Source: Pirellulaceae bacterium (GTDB lineage Bacteria > Planctomycetota > Planctomycetia > Pirellulales > Pirellulaceae). Taken from it: 32,774 nt of DNA. This document shows, in pieces, positions 24,974 through 32,774 of this stretch; positions within the stretch are counted from its first letter, which is position 1; every line of letters starts with the position of its first letter. The stretch is taken from contig JAUXWY010000170.1 of NCBI GenBank assembly GCA_030681235.1, positions 1-32,774 of the forward strand, in the 5' to 3' direction. The translations under genes and the position numbers were made by a program. A model generated the notes under the pieces. It was not told the origin of the DNA. It saw nothing but the letters and a program-made list of their open reading frames with translations, and searched no databases.

Positions 24974-25615
24974 TCAGGGGTTGCGGTCGAGGCGACTGAA
25001 TAGTTCCGCGATGTTGACTTGCCAGCCCGGAAGTACATGGCCACCGTCAATGGTTTTGTCTTCAGAATATACCGTCGCATCCTGTGCCGAACGAAACACC
25101 GTAACGGTTCGATTCCGATGATCCACCATCCAAAGCAATTCAACGCCTGCGTAAAAGTACTCACGACGTTTGCGTGACATTTCCGCGTAGGTGTTGCTCG
25201 GACTGAGCACTTCGATGACAAAATTGGGAACCAAGTCAGGGATCGGGTCCGTCGGGATTTGACCATTGGGCATTCGATCCCAGGCGACAAACGCGACATC
25301 AGGTCCTCGCACCGTATCACCAAACAGCCGCGTCATGCCGTCCGGGCCTGTGGCCACACCAAGTCGGTGTACATCAAGATAATTGTTAACCCAGTGTATT
25401 AATATTCCGGCCAGAAGTGACTCTTGCCAGCCGATGCTCTTCTCCACCAAAGTACCATCCACCAACTCATACAGTCGCTTCTCGGTGTCGCGTAATCGAG
25501 TCACATCGTCCACGGTGGCGGTACCCGGCGCGGGATTCGTGCGGACGCGAGAAGCTGGGATATTGCCAAGATCGTGAAGACGCTCCTCCCAGGTTGACGC
25601 CAGTGCGATGTTCAT
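24974..25615 (-). CDS. Uma2-family (DUF820) PD-(D/E)XK nuclease-like protein
   Basis: Belongs to the large Uma2/DUF820 family with a restriction-endonuclease-like fold; the biological role of the family is not settled. The ATG at 25615 gives 213 residues. Family landmarks are RLYELVDGTLVEKSIG near the N-terminus, GPDGMTRLFGDTVRGPDVAFVAWDR with the catalytic-type Asp, FVIEVLSPSNTYAEMSRKRREYFYAGVELLWMVDHRNRTVTVFR with the conserved Glu and Lys, and a C-terminal LPGWQVNIAELF. All core residues look present. It is a single gene with no partner. It ends 217 bases before the metallophosphatase gene, and a 225-base gap separates it from blaR1. Confidence 0.88.
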   Translation of the reverse strand: MNIALASTWEERLHDLGNIPASRVRTNPAPGTATVDDVTRLRDTEKRLYELVDGTLVEKSIGWQESLLAGILIHWVNNYLDVHRLGVATGPDGMTRLFGDTVRGPDVAFVAWDRMPNGQIPTDPIPDLVPNFVIEVLSPSNTYAEMSRKRREYFYAGVELLWMVDHRNRTVTVFRSAQDATVYSEDKTIDGGHVLPGWQVNIAELFSRLDRNP

Positions 25616-25840
25616 AATGGTCTTTCCATGAAGTCTGCGGTTCGGGGAATCGTAACCGTTTACGGCCTGACTCAATTTTACCAGCTAGGCGTTCGGTAGC
25701 AAATGGTGAAACTTGACGGTCTCCCGAATAGCGACCTTATTGACGAAGTTCAGGTTGCCTCGCGTGTCTCGACCTCGTCCCGAGTCTATAGCCTGACGTT
25801 CCTAGCTTCAATACGCACGACTTACTTCGGCCCTGTCAAC

Positions 25841-28800
25841 TCACAGCGTTTCCAATAGTTGCAGGATTTGCTGTTCGGTAAGAGACGCGGCGGTTGCCTG
25901 CAACATCGCTTTCAAGTGGCGTTTCCCTTCTGTGGAAGATGGGAAGCCAATATTGCCCAGCGGCCCGTTGCTGTCGATCATCCGCGTCCCATCGGCATGG
26001 TAGATCACATGAAACGGAATGCCGCCGCCATCCGGCGTGTCGGCCGATATCTTCTCGAAGATCTCGACACCGCCGAGATCATTGACGTCATCAACTTTCA
26101 GCATCACGTAATCTTGGCCCAGCAAGTGACTCTGCTCCTCTAGCCATGCGGAAAACAAGTGGCACGGATAGCAATATCGCTGACTGATCCGCACCCAAAC
26201 CTTGCGGTTGGTTCGTTTTGCTTCGGCAAACGCCGCCTCCCAGTTCTTTAAGGCGTCCTGCTGCGGCGGCAAATTTCTGGCCATCAATTCACTGGTCTGC
26301 TGGGATGCCTCTGGATCGGCAGGCGTGATGATTTTTTGTTCCAACAACTTGCCATCCTGATCGAGGACCACTGCCAGGATCTCGCCGTCGGCTGGCGGTT
26401 GACATTCGAACCGCTGCAAAAACGCAGCGGACGATCCGTTATCATTTAGGGATACAACCATCTGCACAAAACGTCCGCAGTTCGGATCACGCTCATAGTC
26501 AAGAAAGTGCCTCTCGATAAATGCTTTGGCCTTCTTGTCCTCTCGCTGCGCAATGACCATCGTGTGAAAGCCACCCAATCTCGCTTGCCGAGTGGACGCA
26601 GCAAATTGATCGTTCAGTGACGAAGACCTAGCTTCCTTCGTTGCGGCGTCCTCCCCGACGATGATCGATTCTACGTCACGATCTTCCCCTGGGTATACAA
26701 AGGCTTCAGTGTCGAAGATTCGCTGCTTCGTTTCGGGATGAAGTCCTTGAAGCCGGACCACGCTATTTTCCGGCACCCCGTCAAACACGAAGTTGCCGTC
26801 TAGATCGGTGGTCGTTCGGAATGTAAAAAGCGAACCGAACGGTCGTCCTTGGTTTGCATCTCGAAAGGAGACTTCGGCAATGACCTCGATATTCGCGAGC
26901 GGCAGGCGAGTCCCGGTAACGAGTCGCCCAAACACCTTCCTTGTCGGTTGGAGTTTGATCTCGATCGCCTCAGAACGAAATTCGACAGCCGAAGCGATCC
27001 CCAATTTCCCGTCGGATGTTCGGATACCTAAGGCCGCCACGATCGAGTCGGACTGAAACTCGCATTCGCCGTTGGCGTTCGAAACCAGATCCAATTGCTC
27101 CCGACCCGTTGGGTCCATCGATCGAACGATCACGGCGCTGTTGGATAGGTCGGTTCCATCTCCTTCGGGGGCGATCAGCCGTATTCGAATCGGCATTTTT
27201 CCGTCAGTTTCGCGATGCAAATTCAATCGCAGCGGTTCACCAGCACGAGCCACACCACCTATTTTTCCGCTCCAGCCTTGGATGATACAAGAAACCTCAA
27301 CCCGCCCAGGTGGCACACTGATTTTGGCGACTCCTGAATCGTCCGTCACGGCGAACAATTGCCGATGGCTTCCTCGGCTGGAGACTTCTCCGTCTCTTTC
27401 ACTCGAATACTCATACTCTGAGATGACTGAAACCGATTCGTTGCGAATGGGCATCTTCGACGGGCCAGCGGTCAATTGGATTTCTAGCGGAACGCCTCGG
27501 TTGACCGTCAGTGTTGGCAGTACGGCCTGGTCGGAACCTTCTGGATACGGGACGTTGTGCTGAAAATCGCTTACCCAATCTTTATCACGCACGAAAGCAA
27601 GATAGGTTGCCCCTGGCAAAACGCGGGCCGAGTAATTCCCTTCGCGGTCGGCATATGCGTACAGACGATCACTCGAGTTTTCCTCTTCGCCATCTCCGTT
27701 TAATTCCACGCAGAATCCGCCCGGTGTTCCGGCGGGAAGTTCCAACCGGCCCGTGGCCAGTCTTCGCTGGTCGAAACCACTTCGCCGGAGCGTGACAGTC
27801 ATCACGTCATCGATGGCTGGAAAGTTTTGTCGACCCTCGGCTTTAACCCATTGTGGATCCCGCATTTCCAAATAGGTGTGGTGATCCGGCCAGTCGGGCC
27901 AATAAGGAAAAATGGCCTCGCCCTGTGAATTGGTGACCAAGAAAAAGGCTTCGTTATCGCCGAGATAGTTAAAATGCGGCTGCGGAGTGGCCACGAAGAT
28001 TTGGAACTTGGCATTCCTGACCGGTTGTTGGCTACCTTCTTCTAACAAGCGAATTCGCAGCGGTCGGCAGTCAAACAACTCGATTTCAAAGAAGTCCAGC
28101 GTCGAATCTCTGGTTGGGCCTCGGCCGAATTGGTAGCCACCAATAAGTTGATCCGTCCAAGCCGTGAATGCATACAAAGATGCGTTGTCAAAGAGTTCAT
28201 GTGTTGCCTGGCCATTGGCTCCGGTTTCGAGCATCGCTTCTCCCCCAGTAGCGTGGACCTTCACTTTAGCATTGGCAACCGGTTCGCCGCGATGGACCAC
28301 CCGCAATTGAATCGTCCGACTCGATGAGGTGGGTTGGAGTTCTATTTTCAATCCATCCATGGCCGCTTTTCGGATCTCCTCCGCTCCAATAACCAATGAC
28401 TTTCTGAAACGCCCATTGTTGGATTGGAACTGCAAGGACACCGCATATTTGTCCCGAACATCGATCCACGCCGAAAAGCCGTTTTGGTCGATGGTTGTCT
28501 CCAAGTTCGCTTTGCCCTGTTGACCGCGAACGCGTGCGATTAGGCTGTAGTCGTTTGCCGGACTGTCATCCGGATTGACGACTTGGCCGTGAATCCGTAG
28601 GGCCACATTTTCACCAGAACCGCGAATCCAATCTTGCGTTTCTTGGGCCACCTCTTTTCCAATCGCGACAATGGCCGTGAGCGAGGTGACGGTCAACAGT
28701 GCCACCAAAGCCAGGTGTTGCCAACCGATGGCCAACGGCTCGGGTTCGCCCAGCAGCCGACGAATCCGACTGGCCAGTCCGGAGCGAGAACGTCCATCAG

Positions 28801-29920
28801 CCGCCAAAGCAGCCGGCATCGAACCAAGTTTCGCGGCGTTATGGGCGGCACTCCGTTCGGCCATTTGCAATAGCGCCGTCGCGTATTCAAGGCTGTTGAC
28901 CTCTCGAGAAACGACGTCGTCACAACAGTTCTCACGTTCGCGGTCGACTTGTTTGCTGATCCACCACGTGATCGGATGGAAGAACAGGACGGATTCGACG
29001 ATTCGTTGCAACAGATTGACCAGCGGATCAAGCCGGTGAATGTGAGACAATTCATGTCGTAGAATCGCAGCCACTTGGTCCGTTGACAATCCAGTCATAA
29101 AAGTTGCCGGCAGCAATATCGCCGGACGAAAAATCCCCACGACCATGGGCACCAGAATCCGATCGCAGGTTCCCACCAAAGGCGCCAGTCGCATTCCCAT
29201 GCGGCGACACTCGGTTTCGATCAACTGCACGAACGAGCCATCTGTGACAAGGATCATCCGGCGACGCCATCGCCAAGTTTGGTAGAAGCCACATGCCAAG
29301 CGAATCAGCATCAGCGACACGCCGCACAAGTAGAGCATCAACAGCCACGGCGAGTGCCGCTGGACCCATTGAAAGAACTCGACCAGAAGCCCGAATGCGG
29401 CGGAGTTCGCTGGTTGATCAAACTCCTGTTGACTTGCCTCTTTCCGAGCATCGTCAGAAGAGTTTGTTTCGATTATTGATTGTGATCCGTCTTGATCAGC
29501 GTCTTGATTAGCGTCTTGATCCAGGCGGTTTTGCTCATCGTTTGCATCGACACCGTCGCCACGGAGACTTGGTTGCTGGGACGATTCGATGGAGCGACTC
29601 GATTCGGCCATGACGATCGCCGTGTTCGTTGCATTGGAACTCCAGACGCTATTGGGTTCCATTTGGATAATGTTGAATACAACCAGACAGGGCAACGAGA
29701 ACAGCACACCGCAGGACAGGAGATAGCGAGCCTGGGCCAAGCTCTGCACACCGCCATGCGGGGACACTCGGTCTTGCAACGATCGCAACACGAGCCACAG
29801 CAAAAGACCGGCGGCGGCTCCTTGCCATAAAAAATGTAGCAACGCAAAAACAACCGCATCCGCCCAATGGCTCCAACCACTTGCCAAATCGACGGTTGTA
29901 AATTCGATGAGATGGTTCAT
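25841..29920 (-). CDS. BlaR1/MecR1-like M56 membrane metallopeptidase with long regulatory tail and C-terminal thioredoxin domain
   Basis: Predicted sensor protease that inactivates the BlaI-type repressor encoded just upstream. Membrane segments lie at about 17-45, 63-84, 187-210 and 401-420, with an acidic Asp/Gln loop (about 125-165). The M56 zinc site is HELSH (289-293) plus the ENCCDD segment (330-335). After the last membrane segment there is no penicillin-binding domain. Instead about 800 residues of beta-sandwich, carboxypeptidase-regulatory-like repeats follow (RIHGQVVNPDDSP, VFGRLVTGTRLPLANIEV, DLDGNFVFDGVPENS). Residues about 1220-1345 are a thioredoxin-like domain with CYPC (1250-1253, bases 26162-26173) and a cis-Pro segment GIPFHVIYH. 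The ATG overlaps the blaI stop by four bases (ATGA). The signal sensed is unknown; beta-lactams are unlikely. Confidence 0.88.
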   Translation of the reverse strand: MNHLIEFTTVDLASGWSHWADAVVFALLHFLWQGAAAGLLLWLVLRSLQDRVSPHGGVQSLAQARYLLSCGVLFSLPCLVVFNIIQMEPNSVWSSNATNTAIVMAESSRSIESSQQPSLRGDGVDANDEQNRLDQDANQDADQDGSQSIIETNSSDDARKEASQQEFDQPANSAAFGLLVEFFQWVQRHSPWLLMLYLCGVSLMLIRLACGFYQTWRWRRRMILVTDGSFVQLIETECRRMGMRLAPLVGTCDRILVPMVVGIFRPAILLPATFMTGLSTDQVAAILRHELSHIHRLDPLVNLLQRIVESVLFFHPITWWISKQVDRERENCCDDVVSREVNSLEYATALLQMAERSAAHNAAKLGSMPAALAADGRSRSGLASRIRRLLGEPEPLAIGWQHLALVALLTVTSLTAIVAIGKEVAQETQDWIRGSGENVALRIHGQVVNPDDSPANDYSLIARVRGQQGKANLETTIDQNGFSAWIDVRDKYAVSLQFQSNNGRFRKSLVIGAEEIRKAAMDGLKIELQPTSSSRTIQLRVVHRGEPVANAKVKVHATGGEAMLETGANGQATHELFDNASLYAFTAWTDQLIGGYQFGRGPTRDSTLDFFEIELFDCRPLRIRLLEEGSQQPVRNAKFQIFVATPQPHFNYLGDNEAFFLVTNSQGEAIFPYWPDWPDHHTYLEMRDPQWVKAEGRQNFPAIDDVMTVTLRRSGFDQRRLATGRLELPAGTPGGFCVELNGDGEEENSSDRLYAYADREGNYSARVLPGATYLAFVRDKDWVSDFQHNVPYPEGSDQAVLPTLTVNRGVPLEIQLTAGPSKMPIRNESVSVISEYEYSSERDGEVSSRGSHRQLFAVTDDSGVAKISVPPGRVEVSCIIQGWSGKIGGVARAGEPLRLNLHRETDGKMPIRIRLIAPEGDGTDLSNSAVIVRSMDPTGREQLDLVSNANGECEFQSDSIVAALGIRTSDGKLGIASAVEFRSEAIEIKLQPTRKVFGRLVTGTRLPLANIEVIAEVSFRDANQGRPFGSLFTFRTTTDLDGNFVFDGVPENSVVRLQGLHPETKQRIFDTEAFVYPGEDRDVESIIVGEDAATKEARSSSLNDQFAASTRQARLGGFHTMVIAQREDKKAKAFIERHFLDYERDPNCGRFVQMVVSLNDNGSSAAFLQRFECQPPADGEILAVVLDQDGKLLEQKIITPADPEASQQTSELMARNLPPQQDALKNWEAAFAEAKRTNRKVWVRISQRYCYPCHLFSAWLEEQSHLLGQDYVMLKVDDVNDLGGVEIFEKISADTPDGGGIPFHVIYHADGTRMIDSNGPLGNIGFPSSTEGKRHLKAMLQATAASLTEQQILQLLETL

Positions 29921-30318
29921 TCGCGAGACTCCTTGGTCTTTTTGTTCAACAACTTTCGCAATTGTGCCAGTTCTTCTTGATCCAGGTCGGCCACGTCAAA
30001 CAATCCTTGAACAACCGCTTCCGCCGATCCAGCAAAGACCCGCTCAAACAGGTCGCCCAACATTCGACGAGAAACGTCGTGATGTTCCACCAAAGGCACG
30101 AACCGAAAGGCTTTGCCTGACTCGGGTTCAAGCTTCTTGATCTGTTTCTTGGAGACCATGGTCCCCAGCATCGTGATCACGGTCGTGTGAGCCAGATCCC
30201 GGCCAACCCTAGCCAGCGCCTCGCGAATTTCACTAACCGTTTGGGGCGCGGCTTCCCAGAGGATCTTCAAGATCTCCAGCTCCAAGTCGGTGGGGAATGG
30301 CGAAACGGGCCTGGCCAT
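29917..30318 (-). CDS. BlaI/MecI-family transcriptional repressor
   Basis: Dimeric winged-helix repressor, normally cleaved when its M56 partner is activated. The ATG at 30318 is preferred because GGAG lies 6 bases upstream; the ATG at 30324 touches that site. It encodes 133 residues. The DNA-binding part includes FPTDLELEILKILWEAAPQTVSEIREAL and HTTVITMLGTMVSKKQIKK; the C-terminal dimer part has SRRMLGDLFERVFAGSAEAVVQGLF and a Leu-rich end. The stop overlaps the start of the M56 gene by four bases, so the pair forms a coupled operon. Two palindromes flank its promoter, indicating autoregulation. Confidence 0.92.
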   Translation of the reverse strand: MARPVSPFPTDLELEILKILWEAAPQTVSEIREALARVGRDLAHTTVITMLGTMVSKKQIKKLEPESGKAFRFVPLVEHHDVSRRMLGDLFERVFAGSAEAVVQGLFDVADLDQEELAQLRKLLNKKTKESRE

Positions 30319-30341
30319 GTTCATCTCCTGAATCGAGCTTG

Positions 30342-30361
30342 ATTTCTAGGCAACTAGAAAT
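30342..30361. promoter_or_regulatory. Probable BlaI operator 1 (downstream of the promoter)
   Basis: A perfect 8-bp inverted repeat: ATTTCTAG (30342-30349), centre GCAA, CTAGAAAT (30354-30361). It lies between the predicted transcription start and the blaI ATG, where a bound repressor would block transcription. The second copy at 30407-30426 has the same left arm and nearly the same centre. Confidence 0.7.
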
Positions 30362-30371
30362 ATCCACCCAC

Positions 30372-30400
30372 ATCGTATTCCGACCCGACTGCTAGGTCAA
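30372..30400 (-). promoter_or_regulatory. Promoter of the blaI-M56 operon
   Basis: On the minus strand TTGACC (30395-30400) is the -35 box and TACGAT (30372-30377) the -10 box, with the ideal 17-base spacer. It points into blaI. The two palindromes lie immediately on either side of it. Confidence 0.6.
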
Positions 30401-30406
30401 GAGCCA

Positions 30407-30426
30407 ATTTCTAGTCAAATAGAATT
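30407..30426. promoter_or_regulatory. Probable BlaI operator 2 (upstream of the promoter)
   Basis: ATTTCTAG (30407-30414), centre TCAA, ATAGAATT (30419-30426). The left arm equals that of operator 1; the right arm differs from a perfect match at two positions. It ends 7 bases upstream of the -35 box (on the minus strand). Confidence 0.6.
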
Positions 30427-30496
30427 AGCGGGCCAGTAGGATGTTCGATAGGCCATTGCCCAAGCGGCTCACCTGGAACGTGACCGAAATGTGCGT

Positions 30497-30560
30497 CGCC
30501 ACTCCCGTGGCGGCTTGCGGGTGGATAAACTCATACCCAAGCAACAGACATGTGGGAAAA
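30497..30560 (+). repeat. Dispersed two-hairpin element, copy B
   Basis: Hairpin 1: CGCCAC (30497-30502), loop TCCC, GTGGCG (30507-30512). Hairpin 2: TTGCGGGT (30515-30522) pairs with ACCCAAGCAA (30535-30544) with a two-base bulge. The tail ATGTGGGAAAA follows. It is related to copy A at 22954-23020. Confidence 0.6.
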
Positions 30561-30622
30561 CGCTCCTCTGCTTAGGCCTACCCCGAGCTCTTGTCGTGGA
30601 TCCAGAGCACGATTCGAGGTTC

Positions 30623-31978
30623 TTATCCGAGTGAAGCTTCGATCTTCTGGATCGCCGCCAAGTGCTTTAAGTCTTGATCATACACCTTGCACGCCCGTTC
30701 GTAGCTTCCCGTTGTTTTCTTGCAGACTAGCACTTGGGGGCTTCCGACACGAAGCGTTTCGTGGGTGCAATCGCATTGATTGCGGTCGATGATGCCATGC
30801 AAATGCTGCCTGCGCAGCTTTGCCATCGGGAATCTCGCTTCGGGTTGTGTGGGATCGGCCAAAAACGTCGACAAACGCTGGCAGTCCGCGCATTTACAGT
30901 TTGTTATTTTGCTATGGCGCTTCCAATTTTTCGGTTTGACTGGAGCGGTACGTGTCCGTGAGCGAAGCTCTTGTAGTATGGCTTTGATCCAATTCCGAAA
31001 TGGTCGATTCTTTTTTGCCTGCTCTTTGAGAATGGTTACGAGTTCGATTGCCGCTGGAACATTTGTCGCAATAAGCTCGTAGCAAGGGTGGTCCATTTGC
31101 CAAGTCAAGAATCGTCTCAGAAGTTTACTGTCACCGAAAGCATCACAGGCTCGTACCATGTCGATGATCACTTCCTTGCGGTCCAATTTGAGAGCGTTCC
31201 GCGAGCCATGCTGGGGCGAATCCATCTGCTCGATGGCTTCGATAATCATCGCTGCCAGTTGATTGCAGAGCATCTTGTGCTCGCCACTTTGATTACGCAT
31301 CGTCGCAATCGTGCGAAAAATGACGACATTCCGCCCCAGTGTTTCCTTTTTCGTTTGAGTAAACATCGAAATCAATGAAGGGATAAAATCCGACCAGCCT
31401 TGTTTCGACATCCACCTCAGGAAGGTCGTTGAGAGTGAAAGAGATTGGTCTTTCACCATCACTTCTTCGATCACTCGTCCAATGAGTCGCGGTTCGCCTA
31501 ATTCGGCCAGCGCCATCCAAATCGACTCGCGGTCCATCGGGGACAGCTTCATTGGATCTGGTTCGCTAGAGTCCCAGTAGTAGTCTGTTTGACCTGAGCG
31601 CCAGGTTTCGATAATCGTTGCAGCAAACTGTCGGCACTCGACGAGGCGCTCTTCTCGCCCTTTTTTGGTCTTCTTGAATTTGGCGACCATTTGACTTAGC
31701 CCAGCGATGGCGGCATCGGTTCCCGCATCACACCAAACTTGAAACTGACGACTTCGGGGCCATAGAATAATTGCCGCGCGATGATACCATCGCTCCAGTG
31801 TCATCCCTGCATTGACCGTATAGCCTTCGAAATCCTCGCGGCTTGGGTCTGTTTCCGTTAACGCATCCGGTGGCACGATCTCGTTTTCTTCCAACGGAAT
31901 CTTGCCAAACGAAACCTTTTTACCATGACGGTTGGACCAGTGATTGGCGGTCAAGCTATAATCATAGATCTCACCCAT
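30623..31978 (-). CDS. C-terminal portion of a 2OG-Fe(II)-oxygenase-type protein, N-terminal catalytic part missing
   Basis: The 451-residue frame resembles the non-catalytic C-terminal region of long 2OG-Fe(II) oxygenase (prolyl-4-hydroxylase-like) proteins. These carry an EGYTxNAGMTLERWYHRAAIILWP segment and end in a CxCxDCxxLxxFLxDP plus RFP...RRQHLHG region; here they read FEGYTVNAGMTLERWYHRAAIILWP, CKCADCQRLSTFLADP and VLVCKKTTGSYERA. The H..D..H iron-binding oxygenase domain expected before it is absent. Upstream of the ATG the frame continues as an acidic stretch (EYDDDEQDDTVADGNSEYT) back to a TGA at 32060-32062, with unrelated sequence beyond, so the gene appears 5'-truncated. Family recognition is from memory of motifs. 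Expression as a protein is doubtful. Confidence 0.6.
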   Translation of the reverse strand: MGEIYDYSLTANHWSNRHGKKVSFGKIPLEENEIVPPDALTETDPSREDFEGYTVNAGMTLERWYHRAAIILWPRSRQFQVWCDAGTDAAIAGLSQMVAKFKKTKKGREERLVECRQFAATIIETWRSGQTDYYWDSSEPDPMKLSPMDRESIWMALAELGEPRLIGRVIEEVMVKDQSLSLSTTFLRWMSKQGWSDFIPSLISMFTQTKKETLGRNVVIFRTIATMRNQSGEHKMLCNQLAAMIIEAIEQMDSPQHGSRNALKLDRKEVIIDMVRACDAFGDSKLLRRFLTWQMDHPCYELIATNVPAAIELVTILKEQAKKNRPFRNWIKAILQELRSRTRTAPVKPKNWKRHSKITNCKCADCQRLSTFLADPTQPEARFPMAKLRRQHLHGIIDRNQCDCTHETLRVGSPQVLVCKKTTGSYERACKVYDQDLKHLAAIQKIEASLG

Positions 31979-32062
31979 CGTGTACTCGGAGTTGCCGTCG
32001 GCGACTGTGTCGTCTTGTTCATCATCATCGTATTCACTGTACGACGAACGCGAAAGCCATCA

Positions 32063-32612
32063 CTTTACTCGCCTTTTTGGGGCGGGCCAGTATCCGCACT
32101 CAGCGACAAATGTCCAAACGAGAAATATACCGGTCGTCACCAGCCGGTTGAACGGGTCTAGCTCCGCAGAATATCGGAACCGGTCTTCATTGTAGTCCAG
32201 CGGCAAGGGTCGAGACCAGCGAACTGGGACTGGCGGCGCGGGGATTTTACAGGCATGGTTCATGTGTTCAATGGAGCCGAATCGGCAGCAGAAACTGGGC
32301 ATTCACTCGCAGAACGCGACTGTTCGTTTCCATGGTCAATGTTGCCGGCTCTGAACACGGCCCCAACCGAGTCCGGGGCCCAACCGAGTTTATCTCGGTT
32401 GACCCCAGGATTCACCACTAAGACGCACACGGCTGCCGCAAGAGAAGCGGTCGAGGGACAGACTTGTTTAGCAAACAAACTCCGCCGAGACCGCAACGGC
32501 TCACGCTCGCACGTCCGAACGGTCCGTACCCAAGCTCAATACCGATCGGCCTACTTGCAGACGCGTCTGAAACAAGCCCAACCCTACGGCCTCGAAATCC
32601 CGACCCGCTGAT
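32063..32612. other. Gene-poor stretch of about 550 bases
   Basis: The open frames here (for example minus 32302-32063 and plus 32255-32611) have low-complexity or unconvincing protein character, no good ribosome sites and no recognised family. The stretch holds an 8-bp hairpin at 32381-32401 and a nearby second copy of CCCAACCGAG. It borders the apparent truncation point of the oxygenase-type gene. Confidence 0.45.
32381..32401. repeat. Intergenic hairpin
   Basis: CAACCGAG (32381-32388), loop TTTAT, CTCGGTTG (32394-32401): a perfect 8-bp stem. CCCAACCGAG also occurs just upstream at about 32362-32371. No T-run follows, so it is not a clear terminator. Confidence 0.5.
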
Positions 32613-32774
32613 GTAGCGAGAAACCTAAAAAATCCGCCGAGTAAATCGGCGGGATTTCCTATCCGCGTCGTGACGCTGAGGTAGCGAGAAACCTAAAAAA
32701 TCCGCCGAGTAAATCGGCGGGATTTCCTATCCGCGTCGTGCCGCTGAGGTAGCGAGAAACCGAAAAAATCCGCC
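32613..32774. repeat. 68-bp tandem repeat, 2.4 copies, running off the right edge
   Basis: Units begin with GTAGCGAG at 32613, 32681 and 32749. The first two units differ by one base near the end (GTGACGCT versus GTGCCGCT); the third starts with one change (ACCGAA for ACCTAA). Each unit holds a stem, AAATCCGCCGA with TCGGCGGGATTT around GTAAA, with one bulged G and an A-run before it. The array continues outside the window. Confidence 0.85.

Noticed and set aside
24974-25615. Mobile element or homing nuclease role for the Uma2 protein
   Set aside because: No terminal repeats, target duplications or transposase genes are visible; Uma2 genes are commonly scattered singly in planctomycete and cyanobacterial genomes.
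25841-30318. Beta-lactam resistance regulator pair
   Set aside because: No penicillin-binding sensor domain and no beta-lactamase gene are present; the M56 protein ends in a thioredoxin-like domain instead.
32613-32774. CRISPR array
   Set aside because: The whole 68-bp unit is repeated with only single-base changes; there are no distinct spacers and no cas genes nearby.

Overview
The window looks like chromosomal DNA of a planctomycete, probably of the Pirellulaceae (Rhodopirellula-like) group. This is inferred from gene content and protein style, not from a marker gene. The clues are a secreted PQQ-type beta-propeller protein with the WHQWRGPNGDG opening, a BlaI/M56 pair whose peptidase carries a long extracytoplasmic tail, a Uma2-family protein, a sialate O-acetylesterase, a short RLRTFLILATL-type membrane protein and many long secreted proteins of unknown function. 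I saw no tRNA, rRNA, intact insertion sequence or CRISPR array.

Layout. Positions 1-8518 are all on the minus strand. They hold the N-terminal 541 codons of clpB (running off the left edge), hemB, a secreted cyclophilin-type prolyl isomerase whose stop overlaps the hemB start, a lipoprotein with a degenerate transglutaminase-like core and a strong terminator, and a large secreted repeat protein. A Fur-family regulator (8882-9400, minus) lies divergent to a plus-strand Tad/Flp pilus block at 9611-14424: prepilin peptidase (cpaA), cpaB, secretin (cpaC/rcpA) and cpaE/tadZ. The Tad motor and platform genes (cpaF, tadB, tadC) and the pilin are absent. The block is followed by a redoxin-like protein without a CxxC motif and by glgC. 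A PQQ-type propeller gene converges on glgC with abutting stop codons.

From a recognisable promoter at 19244-19273, rlmK and queC are transcribed as a two-gene RNA-modification unit. All four zinc cysteines expected in QueC are replaced. A sialate O-acetylesterase follows. Positions 22878-23595 look like a decayed stretch, with a structured dispersed repeat, a short truncated membrane protein and a VOC-like C-terminal remnant. After it come a secreted metallophosphatase and a Uma2 protein (both minus).

The right part is a blaI-blaR1-like operon (minus). Its promoter is bracketed by two near-identical palindromes, and its 1359-residue M56 peptidase carries a long carboxypeptidase-regulatory-like tail and a C-terminal thioredoxin domain with a CYPC motif. 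Beyond it are a second copy of the dispersed repeat, the C-terminal portion of a 2OG-Fe(II)-oxygenase-type protein that has lost its catalytic half, a gene-poor stretch, and a 68-bp tandem repeat running off the right edge.

The most interesting items are the BlaI operator pair with its M56-thioredoxin sensor, the cysteine-free QueC next to rlmK, and a two-hairpin dispersed element whose two copies show compensatory base changes.
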